From Hymenobacter sp. DG01 (GTDB lineage: Bacteria > Bacteroidota > Bacteroidia > Cytophagales > Hymenobacteraceae), in contig NZ_CP040936.1 of the NCBI RefSeq assembly GCF_006352025.1, forward strand, positions 4,528,001 to 4,592,000: a stretch of 64,000 nucleotides of DNA. The letters run 5' to 3'. Positions within the stretch are counted from its first letter, which is position 1; each line of letters starts with the position of its first letter. The position numbers and the translations under genes are program-made. Below are positions 15,981-25,199 of this stretch, piece by piece. The notes beneath the pieces are model-generated. The model was not told the DNA's origin. It worked only from the letters and a program-made list of their open reading frames with translations, and did not search any database.

Positions 15981-16472
15981 CTACTTCCGGGCTGCGGCAG
16001 GCTTACCGCGGCCTGCAGGGGTAGGGTTTTGAGGAGCTTTTGGGGCAGCCTTTTTAGGGAGTGAAGCGGGTTTCGCAGGTGCTCCGGCTAGCAGGGCGGG
16101 CTGCAGCATGCGCACTGACGCTATGGTGGCCGGCAGGGTGCCCGGCGCTACCGCCAGATACCGCTCATACTGCGTTGGCGTCAGGAGGGTGCCTAGCTGA
16201 GTGGTGTATTCCTGACCGATAACGCGCAGCTTGGCTGTGAGCATGGCCGGGTCGTTGGTGTATAGGCGGCGCACATCGGCCTCCTGAGCCAGACGGTTTT
16301 GGGTGAGGCGGCGCACAGGAATTAAGCGGGCATCATCCAGGGCAATAACCGCCGCCAGCTTTTGGGTGGCAGTCAGGGCTTCGGTGCGGAAGGCTGCATT
16401 ATCGGGCTCCTGAGCCAGGGAGCCAACCTGGCAGCTAAGAAAGAGCAGGAAGGCGGCGGATAGTTTTTTCAT
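15981..16472 (-). CDS. Hypothetical secreted protein
   Basis: 163 residues from ATG 16472. A signal peptide (MKKLSAAFLLFLSCQVGSLAQ) is followed by a helical domain with ALDDARLIPVRRLTQNRLAQ and LLTPTQYERYLAV, which recalls Spy/LTxxQ-like periplasmic helical proteins common in Hymenobacter, then a Pro/Ala/Lys-rich tail (about residues 130-163). The LTPxQ motif is the only family hint. It might be a periplasmic stress or chaperone-like protein; no claim beyond that is supported. The frame extends upstream by 20 codons without family-like content. Confidence 0.6.
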   Translation of the reverse strand: MKKLSAAFLLFLSCQVGSLAQEPDNAAFRTEALTATQKLAAVIALDDARLIPVRRLTQNRLAQEADVRRLYTNDPAMLTAKLRVIGQEYTTQLGTLLTPTQYERYLAVAPGTLPATIASVRMLQPALLAGAPAKPASLPKKAAPKAPQNPTPAGRGKPAAARK

Positions 16473-16625
16473 GATGCGGCAAGAATAAAAAAGCACGCCG
16501 CCCGGGGAGCAGGCGACGGCACGTTCCCGCAAAAGTATTGGGAGGCTGCCGGCACGCCGGAGCTTTTGGCTAAACCGGGGCTTCCAGGCGCCGAAACACG
16601 AAAATCAGCCGCCCGGCCTGCTCGG

Positions 16626-17240
16626 CTAAGGTACCACCACCACCGTCCGGCTGACGCAGTGGCTGGTGGGGCAGGTATCGGGGCCATTGCCGCGTAGGCT
16701 CATCCGGATGGGGTACTGGCCAGGGCGGCGGAAGGTATGCTGCACCCGGCGGCCGTTGGTCACGTATCCGTCGCGGAAATCCCAGAGCACCACAACATTC
16801 TCGCACAGCGGCAGCTGCGAGTCCAGGGCGTCGAAGGTGAGGGGCTGGCCTACCTTCACCGTGTCGGTGGGGGTAGCACGGAAGTTGAGGACGATTTCCT
16901 TGGTGAAATCCACCGGAATCAGCTTTTCAGCGCGGCGCACCTCGCCCGTAGCATCTTCCACTACATCTAGCTGTACGGTATAAAGCTTGCGCTCCTGGTA
17001 GCAGTGCGACACGGTAGGACCGGTGAGCTGTGTTCCGTCGCCCATGTCCCAGCGGAACGAGAGGGCCCCGGCGTCGGGGTCCACGGCGCGTTGGGCATCC
17101 AGCTCCACGCACAGCTCCACCACCCGGGGCAGCGGGCAGTCAACGCTGAGCGTATCGCCGGCCTCCTGGGCGCAGGCGGCCGGGGCCGCCAGTAGCACAC
17201 AGCTCAGCAGCGCTAACAGGCCGGAGAAAAGAAACCGCAC
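16626..17240 (-). CDS. Secreted PKD-domain protein
   Basis: 204 residues from a GTG start at 17240. A signal peptide (RFLFSGLLALLSCVLLAAPAACA) leads into two PKD-like beta-sandwich repeats: the first with SFRWDMGDGTQLTGPTVSH, the second with VVLWDFRDGYVTNGRRVQH; both show the W-D-x-G-D-G and H-x-Y/F pattern typical of PKD. No CTD for T9SS is visible. PKD modules usually mediate protein-protein or polysaccharide binding. The gene lies 31 bases upstream-side of the LytTR gene's end but in its own unit; role unknown. Confidence 0.8.
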   Translation of the reverse strand: MRFLFSGLLALLSCVLLAAPAACAQEAGDTLSVDCPLPRVVELCVELDAQRAVDPDAGALSFRWDMGDGTQLTGPTVSHCYQERKLYTVQLDVVEDATGEVRRAEKLIPVDFTKEIVLNFRATPTDTVKVGQPLTFDALDSQLPLCENVVVLWDFRDGYVTNGRRVQHTFRRPGQYPIRMSLRGNGPDTCPTSHCVSRTVVVVP

Positions 17241-17270
17241 GCGGAATAGGGTAGAGTAAGAGAATGAAAA

Positions 17271-17999
17271 TCAGAACCGGTTGAGCCGCTGAAATACCTC
17301 GCGCTGATAGGTCTGTCCAATCGGAATGTGCTTGTCGTCGATGATAACGGTGTTATCTTCAATGGTTTGTATCCGCTTCAGATTGACAATAAACGAGCGG
17401 TGCACGCGCACGAACAGGGAAGACGGAAACTTCTCTTCCACCGCCCGCATGGTGCTGTACACAATGAGCTTGCTCTTGGCCGTGACAATGTGCACGTAGT
17501 CGCCGAGAGCTTCTACGTAGCGTACCTCGTCAAAAAGCACCTTCACCAGCTTGCTGTCCACCTTCACGAAGGTAAACTGGTCGTTGCCAGGGGCTTCTAT
17601 CGGCTCAGGGGCAGGGTTGGAGCGCGACTCGTGGGTAGCCAGGGCCTTTTGGGCGGCCTGCAGAAAGCGGGCGTAGCTGATGGGCTTCACTACGTAGTCC
17701 AGTACCTCGTGCTCAAAGGCCTCCACGGCATAGCTCTTGCTGCTGGTAATGAGGATGACGAGGGGCGGGTGCTGCAGGGTGCGCAGCAGGTCCAGGCCCG
17801 ACATCAAGGGCATTTCCACGTCCAGAAACAGCAGGTCAATGGGCTGGGTGCGCAGCACTTCGGCGGCGGCAATGGCGCTGTCGCAGCTACCGGCGTGCAC
17901 CAGGAAGGACGTGCTGGCTATGCAATTTTCAACAATCTGCAGGGCCAGCGGGTCATCATCAACAACCAGGCAGCGCAAGGGGATAGCGGTTTCAGCCAT
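17271..17999 (-). CDS. LytTR-family response regulator
   Basis: 242 residues from ATG 17999. The receiver domain (about residues 7-120) has CLVVDDDPLA, phospho-acceptor Asp60 in LLFLDVEMP, and a T-S-K/Y switch region (ITSSKSYAVEAF). The C-terminal LytTR DNA-binding domain (about 145-242) shows FVKVDSKLVKVLFDEV, RYVEALGDYVHI and VRVHRSFIVN. It probably answers to the hybrid kinase gene immediately upstream on the same strand, but has its own promoter box only six bases before the ATG. An ATG at 18020 precedes that box and is rejected. Confidence 0.92.
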   Translation of the reverse strand: MAETAIPLRCLVVDDDPLALQIVENCIASTSFLVHAGSCDSAIAAAEVLRTQPIDLLFLDVEMPLMSGLDLLRTLQHPPLVILITSSKSYAVEAFEHEVLDYVVKPISYARFLQAAQKALATHESRSNPAPEPIEAPGNDQFTFVKVDSKLVKVLFDEVRYVEALGDYVHIVTAKSKLIVYSTMRAVEEKFPSSLFVRVHRSFIVNLKRIQTIEDNTVIIDDKHIPIGQTYQREVFQRLNRF

Positions 18000-18004
18000 A
18001 ACGT

Positions 18005-18012
18005 CAAAGGTA
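18005..18012 (-). promoter_or_regulatory. -7 box TACCTTTG, near-leaderless start
   Basis: Exact match on the minus strand. Only five bases separate it from the LytTR ATG, so the mRNA would have almost no 5' leader. Confidence 0.6.
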
Positions 18013-18040
18013 CAAGTCAACCCGAAAAAAGCCTATAGCC

Positions 18041-21000
18041 TTAAGCCGGAGTTTGCGGTAGCCGAAGCTGCAGCAGGGGATATAAGCTCATGAGCTGCTG
18101 CTGAATAAGCTCAAGCAGCTCCGGCAACTCGGCGGGTAGCTTTCCCATTCGGCCTTCCTGCTCCACCTGTTCCAGCTGCTGCGTGAGCTGCTCCATCCCG
18201 AAATACGCTACCTGCCCTTTGAGCTTATGAGCCACGGCTGCCAGCTCGGCCCCGGAAGCGGCGCTCAGCAGCTGGGCCGCCAGCGGAGGCGCCTGCGTCA
18301 GAAAAGTCCGAACAATCTGCACTACAAAGCTTTCGTTGCCGCTCGCCAGTTCTTCCAGCAGGCTCCAGTCGGGCTGCGGGGGTAGGGGGGCAAGCGGATG
18401 AAGGAAGGGAGAGGCCTCCGCCGGGCCCGGAGCTGCGGAAGGCTGGGGAGCCGCGTCGCGGCCCGTGAAATAGGCCAGGCGGGCATAAAGCACGGCCGGG
18501 TCAAAGGGCTTGGCCAGGGTATCGTTCATGCCGGCCTGCAGGGCCAAGGCGCGGTCTTCGGGGAGGGCCGAGGCCGTCAGGCCAATAAGCGGGAAGCGGC
18601 CGGCATCCGGGAACAGCTGGCGTAGCTGGCGGGCGGCTTCGTATCCGTCCATTTCCGGCATCTGTACGTCGAGCAGCACCGCGTCAAACGGCTGCTGCCA
18701 GGCAGCGGCCACGGCCAGGCGGCCATTGGCAGCAATGGTTACCTGCACGTTCCAGGCTTCCAGGGTTTTGCGGGCCACCAACTGGTTCAGGTCGTTGTCT
18801 TCAGCTACCAGCACCCGCAGGGCCGGCTCGAAGGGTGCCAGGGAGGCAGTTGTTTCAGGTCGGACGCTGGCCTCATCGGCGGGCAGGCAGGGAATTTCAA
18901 ACCAGAAGGTGGAGCCCTCGCCTTCCGTGCTTTCCACCCACATGCGGCCCCCGTGCAGGTGCACCAGGTTCCGGGCGATGCTCAGGCCGAGGCCCGTACC
19001 GCCGAACTGCCGGGTAGTGCTGGCGTTGGCCTGGGAGAAGTCCTCGAAAATGGCCTCCAGCTTATCGGCGGCAATGCCGATACCGGTGTCCTGCACGGCA
19101 AAGCGGAGGCGGGGCAGCTCTGCATCGGGTACCAGCGCTACGCGCAGGCCAACTTCGCCCTGGGTGGTAAATTTCACGGCGTTGCCGACGAGGTTTACCA
19201 GCACCTGATTCAGCCGCACCGAGTCGCCGAAAATGGCGGCCGGAACCTGCGGGCCTACCTCGGTGCGCAACCGCAGGCCCTTGGCTTCCGTGGCAAAGGC
19301 AAACATGCGGCCTATCCGCTCAATCAGCTCCGGCAGGCGGAAGGGAGTCTGCTCCAGGGTCAGCTTACCAGCCTCCATCTTCGAGGAGTCCAGAATATCG
19401 TTGATGATGACCAGCAGATTCTGCGACGACGACTGAATGGCTTCGAGGTATTCGCCCTGCTCGCCGCTCACGGGCGTGTTGCGCAGCAGATGGGTCAGGC
19501 CAATAACCGCATTCATGGGCGTGCGGATTTCGTGGCTCATGTTAGCCAGGAACTGCGCCTTGGCCCGGCGTGAGGCCTCGGCGGCATCCCGGGCCACGCG
19601 CAAATCGGCGTTGATCTGCTCTATTTCGGCTTTTTGCTGGCGTAACTCGGCAGTTCGCTCGCGCACAGTGGTTTCCAGCTGCAGTTTCTGGCGGCGCAGC
19701 GTCAGCTCCCTACCCCGCACAAATGCCCAAATGCCCGCGCCGGCCGCTACCAGGCTCAGGGCCGCAAACCACCCGGTGCGCCAGAACGGGGTAGCAATAC
19801 TGAACGAGGTAGTCGCCGGCCCCGACCAGCGGCCCTGTCCGCCCAACCGGGTCCGCACTTCAAACGTGTACTGCCCCGCATCCAGGCGTGGAAACTGGGC
19901 TTCCCCCACGGTGGTTGGGCTGCTCCACTGGGCGTGGTGGCCCCGCAGGCGATATTGGTACTGCACGCCCGCCTGCCCCGGCAGCAGACTGATGCCCCGA
20001 AACCGGAAGCTAACCCGATGCCGGGTAGCCGACAGCTCGCCTAGCTGCTGGGGTGGGCGCGCGGCCCCATCTACCTCGCTGGCCAGCAGGGTGGGGGTAG
20101 GGGTGCTGGTGCCGGGTAGCAGCTCTGGCTCGTCGGTGCGCAGGACCAGTAAGCCGGTGCGGGTCAGCATCCAGAGGCAGTATTCATTCCATGCCACGGT
20201 GGCCTGGGGCAGCAGGTCGCGCACGAAGGGGTTTCCGGGCAGGGTAGCCGGCGCGAAATGCCGGCCGGAATCCGCGAAGCTGATGGCATTGCGGTGCACG
20301 GCTACCATCTGCTCCCGCCGGGCATCATGTTGGTAGCCGCCGTGGTAGTTGGTGCCCCAGCGCACGGGCAGTAAGGCATAGCAGTAGGGTGAGGCCAGGC
20401 CCTGCGGAGTGCTGTAGATCCGGAATTTATTGTTAGCGTAGCAAAGCACTCCCGAGCCTTCCGTACCAATCCAGACGCGGCCGGCATCATCGGTAACCAG
20501 TGCCGAAACATCCAGGCCGCCCTTGGGAAAACGGTGGTACCGGAACCGGCCGCGCTGCCATACCGCCAAGCCCGTATCGTGGGTGCCAATCCACACGCGG
20601 CCGGCAGTATCGGCCGTGAGGGCATAAATGGTGTTATGAAGCAGGCCGTTGGCCGTGGTGAAGTGCTGAGCCGGCCGGACAGAATCGGCGGGCAAACGGT
20701 ACACGCCATCCAGCGCGGTGCCTACCCATAAGTCGCCGTTCGGGTGCTGGGTAAGCGCCGTAACGCTGAGGTTGGCCGGTAGCCGCCGAACCCGCCGCAT
20801 TTTCGCCAAGCGACCTCTCGGGACCGGTACTGCTATCTGCCACAAGCCGTATCCGGCTGTCCCGGCCCATATAACGGAAGGGGGCGTTGTGGGGTGCTGG
20901 TTCCTGAATACTGCTAAAGCACGCTCATCGGGCGTGCTCAACATCACGCTAGGAGCATAAGGCAGCAGGTTTTCTGACCATGTTATGGGCGAGGATTGGT

Positions 21001-21697
21001 CGGTCTGATTTCTTAAACCAACCAACTGACCGTTGACGTTTGCACCAACTGCGCGGCCATTACTGGTAAGCGCCGTGATATTTCCTCCGGCCCGGAAGGG
21101 GTAAAACGTCACATGCCGGTCCGACCAGCGCCACAGGCCCTGCCCAGCCGTGCCAATCCAGAGGTTGTGCTCCCGATCCGGCAGTACGCACTGCGGTACA
21201 GTACCCGGTGGCAGCAGATGATGCAAGCCAAAAGAAGGCTCAAAACCGGGTGGCTCTACTATGGTGGAAGGAGCTTTCTCATACTCTCTGAATGCCGTGT
21301 CGGGCGGCAATATGCCGGTGTGCGGGCGTAAGGGGGCGGTTTTAGCCGCAACTGCCGATACTCGCCGAAACCCATTACCATTCTGGCAGGACACCCCACC
21401 CTGGTAGTGGCCCACCCACAGCTGGCCGGTGCGCGGGTGCACGTACAGCCGGGTCACAAAGTCTTCGGCTAGCCCCTGCCGGGTAGTAAACGTCACGAAC
21501 TCGGTGCCATCAAAGCGCATCAAGCCCTCGGCGGTACCAATCCAGAGGTAGCCGGCGCGGTCCTGGGCCAGGGCGTAGATAAAAGGCTGGGGCAGGCCTT
21601 CCGCCGCCCCAAACTGCTTCAGGAATCGTTGGCCCGGCAGCAGCTGCGCCGTGGCAACGTGGGCAAAAAAGAGCAGAAGAAGCAGTACACGGCGCAT
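18041..21697 (-). CDS. Hybrid two-component sensor kinase (propeller, Y_Y_Y, HisKA, HATPase, REC, Hpt)
   Basis: 1218 residues from ATG 21697. A signal peptide is followed by regulator-propeller repeats (about 30-530; for example YLWIGTAEGLMRFDGTEF), a Y_Y_Y domain (about 560-635), a transmembrane helix (about 645-665) and a coiled coil. The dimerisation domain has phospho-acceptor His722 in NMSHEIRTPMN; the ATPase shows NAVKFT and GTGLGLSIAR. The receiver has Asp1010 (LLDVQMPEMDG) and the C-terminal Hpt domain has His1157 (AHKLKG). This is the one-protein phosphorelay type that in Bacteroidota often senses polysaccharides. It sits 41 bases upstream of the LytTR regulator, the likely output partner. 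No carbohydrate operon is adjacent. Confidence 0.93.
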   Translation of the reverse strand: MRRVLLLLLFFAHVATAQLLPGQRFLKQFGAAEGLPQPFIYALAQDRAGYLWIGTAEGLMRFDGTEFVTFTTRQGLAEDFVTRLYVHPRTGQLWVGHYQGGVSCQNGNGFRRVSAVAAKTAPLRPHTGILPPDTAFREYEKAPSTIVEPPGFEPSFGLHHLLPPGTVPQCVLPDREHNLWIGTAGQGLWRWSDRHVTFYPFRAGGNITALTSNGRAVGANVNGQLVGLRNQTDQSSPITWSENLLPYAPSVMLSTPDERALAVFRNQHPTTPPSVIWAGTAGYGLWQIAVPVPRGRLAKMRRVRRLPANLSVTALTQHPNGDLWVGTALDGVYRLPADSVRPAQHFTTANGLLHNTIYALTADTAGRVWIGTHDTGLAVWQRGRFRYHRFPKGGLDVSALVTDDAGRVWIGTEGSGVLCYANNKFRIYSTPQGLASPYCYALLPVRWGTNYHGGYQHDARREQMVAVHRNAISFADSGRHFAPATLPGNPFVRDLLPQATVAWNEYCLWMLTRTGLLVLRTDEPELLPGTSTPTPTLLASEVDGAARPPQQLGELSATRHRVSFRFRGISLLPGQAGVQYQYRLRGHHAQWSSPTTVGEAQFPRLDAGQYTFEVRTRLGGQGRWSGPATTSFSIATPFWRTGWFAALSLVAAGAGIWAFVRGRELTLRRQKLQLETTVRERTAELRQQKAEIEQINADLRVARDAAEASRRAKAQFLANMSHEIRTPMNAVIGLTHLLRNTPVSGEQGEYLEAIQSSSQNLLVIINDILDSSKMEAGKLTLEQTPFRLPELIERIGRMFAFATEAKGLRLRTEVGPQVPAAIFGDSVRLNQVLVNLVGNAVKFTTQGEVGLRVALVPDAELPRLRFAVQDTGIGIAADKLEAIFEDFSQANASTTRQFGGTGLGLSIARNLVHLHGGRMWVESTEGEGSTFWFEIPCLPADEASVRPETTASLAPFEPALRVLVAEDNDLNQLVARKTLEAWNVQVTIAANGRLAVAAAWQQPFDAVLLDVQMPEMDGYEAARQLRQLFPDAGRFPLIGLTASALPEDRALALQAGMNDTLAKPFDPAVLYARLAYFTGRDAAPQPSAAPGPAEASPFLHPLAPLPPQPDWSLLEELASGNESFVVQIVRTFLTQAPPLAAQLLSAASGAELAAVAHKLKGQVAYFGMEQLTQQLEQVEQEGRMGKLPAELPELLELIQQQLMSLYPLLQLRLPQTPA

Positions 21698-21782
21698 GTT
21701 GTGGGCAAGATACTGCGGGCGGCACCGCCGGACCGACTTCCTCGGCAGATTCCCCAGTTCAGACGTTTAACTGGATTTTTAA

Positions 21783-21872
21783 CCCACAGAGGGCGCTGAA
21801 CTAAGCCCAGAGGACCGCAGGTCGTTCAACAGACTCTGCATCCTCCGGGCTCAACTCAGCGCCCTCTGGGCT
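21783..21872. repeat. Imperfect inverted repeat, 32-base arms
   Basis: Arms 21783-21814 and 21841-21872 pair well (shared core AGAGGGCGCTGA) around a 26-base loop. The region 23945-23990 carries related words (CAGAGGGC, CGGAGGGCGCAG) upstream of the OmpA gene, so the family may be dispersed. It lies between the PorE-like gene and the hybrid kinase gene. Confidence 0.65.
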
Positions 21873-21888
21873 AAAACACATCAGGCCG

Positions 21889-23928
21889 TTACTTGCCCGT
21901 CACCTTGAACTCAGTGCGGCGGTTGAGCTGGCGTCCTACCGCCGTGGTATTCGTCGCTACCGGCTGGGTGTCCCCGTAGCCCAGAGAGGTTAGGCGGCTT
22001 TTGTCGATGCCCTTGGCCAGCAGATAATCGACCACGGCCTGGGCCCGGCGCTGCGAGAGGTCCTTGTTGTAGTCGGCCTTGCCCACGTTGTCGGTGTGGC
22101 CCGAAATTTCCAGGCGCAGGGCTGGCGTTTCCAGGAGTAGCTTCTGCAGGCGCTCCAGCTCGTTGGTACTTTCCTTACGCAGCGTAGCCTTGCCGGTATC
22201 GAAGAAAATGTTGTTGAGCACCACCTTCACGCCCACGTCCAGCTTCTTGAGGGCAATGTTTTTCACTACCTCTGAATACGCGGCTCCGGCCGGCAAATCG
22301 AAGTTTTCGGAGTGGAACAGGTAGCCGTCTTTTCGTACCACAATGCCGTAGTTCACGCCCGAAGGCAACGACACCAGGTAGCGCCCCGACTGCGCGTTAC
22401 TCTGGAAAGAAGCAATAACCTGGTTTAGAGAGTTGTCAATTACATCGATGGTAGCCTCGGTGGGCTGCTTGCTGGCTTCATCGGTTACTACCCCCTTCAG
22501 AATGGTTACCTGGGCCGAGGCAATGGCCACCGGCGGGGCCAACAGGGTTTCCTTCACGGGCTGCACGCGCGAAGCCAGCAGCTGGTCTTCCTGGCTGAGC
22601 ATGGGCGGCTTTTCAGGGCCCAGGAACGTAATCTGATAGATGTCCTTGGAGCCCAGCCCGTCATCCCGGAATGAGGAGTAGTAGCCGTGGCGGCCCGAGG
22701 CCGATATCACGAAAAACACGTCGTCGTCGGGGGTATTGATGGGCCAGCCCAGGTTTTCCGGGGCGCTCCACTTGCCGTTCTGGTACACCGACTTAAAAAT
22801 GTCGTAGCCACCCATGGAGTTGTGCCCCTCCGAGGAGAAGTACATCGTTTTGCCATCGGGGTGCAGAAACACGCCTTCCTCGCCGTACTGGGTGTTGATG
22901 ACGGACCCCAGATTCACGGCCGGGCCGCGGCCTTCCATTTCAATCCGGTAGATGTCGCGTCCGCCCAGGCCTCCTTCCTTATCGGTCACGAAGTAGAGGC
23001 TGCGCCCGTCGGGCGTGTAGGCTGCCGACGACTCGTGGTACTTCGAGTTGATGCGCGAGCCCAGTTTCTGCGGTTTGCGCCACTCCGCGCCCCGTAGGTT
23101 GGCCTCGTGCAGGTCGCCGCCATTGTCCTCCAGATACACCAGCAGGCGCTGCCCGTCGGGCGAGAGGCCAACAGTGGCATCGTGCCCCTCGGTGTTTACC
23201 GATTCGCCTAGGTTGCGGGCGTCCACCCAGTTGCCCTGGGTGGTGCGGGTGCTGGTATAAATGTCCTCCATGAACCCCCCGGAGTCGGGGTCTTTCTGGC
23301 CCCCCGTGGAGCCTGGCCGGCGCGAGGTAAACAGAATCACCGATTCGTCGGCGGTAATAACGGGGCCATACTCAGGGTAGGGCGAGTTCACGCCGGGCCC
23401 GGCGTTATCAATAAAAACGCGGCTGGGCTTAGCAGCCAGCTTGCGGCCATTCTCACACTCCCGAATTTTTTTCTGGATGTCCTGGGTCAGACCAGCCGTG
23501 TTCTTGGCGCCGCCCGCGGGGGTAGCGCGCTTGTACTCGGCAATGGCCTCGTCCCACTTGGCATTCAGGTGCAGGCCCCGGCCCAGCAGGTAATGGATGC
23601 GCGGGTCAACATCGGGGTTTAGCTGGTAGGCCTTCTGCAGATACTCCAGCGCCCGGGGCTTAAAGCCGGAGTTCAGGTAGCAGTCCCCAATTTTGAGGTT
23701 GAGCTGGGCGTTGTTGGGGTTAAACTTCTGGGCGGCCAGGTAGTGAGGCAGAGCCTGCTCGTAGCGGGGCGGGTCCAGGTCGTAGAACTCGTCGCCGGTC
23801 TTGAGTTCCTTCTGAGCGGTTTTCAGCCCCTCCTTGTCGTTACCGAATCGGTCTTTGCTGAACTCCACGTTCTGGGCAGAAGCGGCCGTAGCGGAGAGTA
23901 AGAGGAAGGCTAGTAAATATTTGTGCAT
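21889..23928 (-). CDS. PorE-like T9SS-associated protein: TPR, beta-propeller, CRD, OmpA
   Basis: 679 residues from ATG 23928. Signal peptide (residues 1-19), TPR helices (about 35-160; YLNSGFKPRALEYLQKAYQL), WD40-like PD40 propeller blades (about 190-450; DESVILFTSRRPG, PDGKTMYFSSEG), a carboxypeptidase-regulatory-like fold (about 480-560), and a C-terminal OmpA peptidoglycan-binding domain (about 565-679; ISGHTDNVGKADYN, NRRTEF). This domain order is that of PorE, which anchors the type IX machinery to peptidoglycan. Related OmpA paralogues exist in the phylum, so orthology to PorE itself is likely but not certain. No other T9SS core gene is adjacent. Confidence 0.82.
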   Translation of the reverse strand: MHKYLLAFLLLSATAASAQNVEFSKDRFGNDKEGLKTAQKELKTGDEFYDLDPPRYEQALPHYLAAQKFNPNNAQLNLKIGDCYLNSGFKPRALEYLQKAYQLNPDVDPRIHYLLGRGLHLNAKWDEAIAEYKRATPAGGAKNTAGLTQDIQKKIRECENGRKLAAKPSRVFIDNAGPGVNSPYPEYGPVITADESVILFTSRRPGSTGGQKDPDSGGFMEDIYTSTRTTQGNWVDARNLGESVNTEGHDATVGLSPDGQRLLVYLEDNGGDLHEANLRGAEWRKPQKLGSRINSKYHESSAAYTPDGRSLYFVTDKEGGLGGRDIYRIEMEGRGPAVNLGSVINTQYGEEGVFLHPDGKTMYFSSEGHNSMGGYDIFKSVYQNGKWSAPENLGWPINTPDDDVFFVISASGRHGYYSSFRDDGLGSKDIYQITFLGPEKPPMLSQEDQLLASRVQPVKETLLAPPVAIASAQVTILKGVVTDEASKQPTEATIDVIDNSLNQVIASFQSNAQSGRYLVSLPSGVNYGIVVRKDGYLFHSENFDLPAGAAYSEVVKNIALKKLDVGVKVVLNNIFFDTGKATLRKESTNELERLQKLLLETPALRLEISGHTDNVGKADYNKDLSQRRAQAVVDYLLAKGIDKSRLTSLGYGDTQPVATNTTAVGRQLNRRTEFKVTGK

Positions 23929-23999
23929 GATTGTCGTCACGGCGGTGGTAGCCCGCAGAGGGCACAATGTTTTTCGCGGAGGGCGCAGGGCCGTTAGGG

Positions 24000-25064
24000 C
24001 TACTCAGCTCCGCAGCCGGAGTTGGCGGCGTGGGCATTCCCGATTTCCAGGCCCAGCTCGCCGGCTTTGCGCCAGTCCTGGCAGGCGGCATCGGAGAGGC
24101 GCAGCATCTCGCGGGCGTGGCCGCGGTTGAGGTAGGCCTCGGCGTACTGCGGGTTCAGGCCCAGGGCTTTGGTAGCGTCGGCTTCAGCGCGCTTGTAATC
24201 TTCCAGCTTGAGGTAGGCGGCGGCACGGTTGTTCCAGGCGAAGGCGTAGCCGGCATCCAGCGCCACAGCCCGGCTGAAATCTTCCACGGCACCCTTGTAA
24301 TCGCCCTGCTCGTAGCGGGCGCTGCCGCGGTTGGTGTAGGCCAGGGCATTGTCCTGCTTTTTGGCCAGGTAGTCGTTGTAGTCCTGCAGGGCGCCTTTCA
24401 GGTCGCCGGCGCGGCGGCGGGTAGCGGCCCGGTTCAGCAGGGCCGGTAGCAGCTCAGGCTGAAGCTTCAGGGCCTGGGTGTAGTCCTGAATGGCAGCGGG
24501 CAGGTTGCCCAGCTGGCGGTGGGTACTGGCCCGGTCGTGCCAGGCGTAAGCATAGGCCGGATCAGCCTTAATAGCGGCGTCAAAGTCGGCCTTGGCTCCC
24601 TGGTAGTCGGCCTTCTCAAAGCGCAGGGCCCCGCGGTAATACCAGGCGGGCGCGTAATCGGCCTTGAGCTCGGCGGCTTTGCCGTAGTCCTGCTCGGCCT
24701 CGGTGGGCTGCCGGAGCGCCTCCCGCGCCTGAGCCCGACCGAAGTAGGAGCCGAACGTACTAGGATCGAGCTTGATGGCCTGATCGTAATCCTGCACGGC
24801 TGGCTGGTAGTCTTTCAGCTCGTAGCGCACGGCAGCGCGGTTGTAGTAGGCCTTGGCGAAATCGGGCTTGGCGGCCAGGGCCCGGTCAAAGTCCTGCAGG
24901 GCGGCCCGGTAGCTTTTCTGATTGAACTTGGCTACGCCGCTGTTGTAGAGTTTCTCGGCCAGCTGGGCCGGGGGCAGGGTAGTGGCCCGCACCGTATCTA
25001 CCTGGGCCAGAGCTGCCGGGGCCGTCAGCAGCAAAGCAGCTGGTAAAAGAAGGATCTTTCGCAT
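24000..25064 (-). CDS. Tetratricopeptide repeat protein, exported
   Basis: 354 residues from ATG 25064. A signal peptide (MRKILLLPAALLLTAPAALA) precedes about nine TPR units with the regular A-Y-x-N-R-A-x-Y pattern (for example AKAYYNRAAVRYELKDYQPA). The last residues ANSGCGAE form no recognised domain. TPR superhelices act as protein-interaction scaffolds; the exported location suggests an envelope role. It lies 72 bases from the PorE-like gene on the same strand and the two may be co-transcribed, which could hint at a shared role in secretion or envelope assembly. Confidence 0.85.
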   Translation of the reverse strand: MRKILLLPAALLLTAPAALAQVDTVRATTLPPAQLAEKLYNSGVAKFNQKSYRAALQDFDRALAAKPDFAKAYYNRAAVRYELKDYQPAVQDYDQAIKLDPSTFGSYFGRAQAREALRQPTEAEQDYGKAAELKADYAPAWYYRGALRFEKADYQGAKADFDAAIKADPAYAYAWHDRASTHRQLGNLPAAIQDYTQALKLQPELLPALLNRAATRRRAGDLKGALQDYNDYLAKKQDNALAYTNRGSARYEQGDYKGAVEDFSRAVALDAGYAFAWNNRAAAYLKLEDYKRAEADATKALGLNPQYAEAYLNRGHAREMLRLSDAACQDWRKAGELGLEIGNAHAANSGCGAE

Positions 25065-25199
25065 TGCATACCGCCGGTTTCAAAGGCGCGGGATAAATAT
25101 AATTTTAATTGCGCAAAGGGCCGTAAATCAAGATGATAAATGAAATTTGATTTAACTATATCAAGATGCAATAGAATATAAGTCAAGCGCAGTTACCCA

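Noticed and set aside
17328..18038. 236-codon plus-strand frame over the LytTR gene
   Set aside because: Antisense to a gene with well-preserved REC and LytTR domains; no domain in its own translation.
21783..21872. Rho-independent terminator for the hybrid kinase gene
   Set aside because: The gene is transcribed away from this inverted repeat (it lies upstream of that gene's start), and no T-run follows the hairpin.
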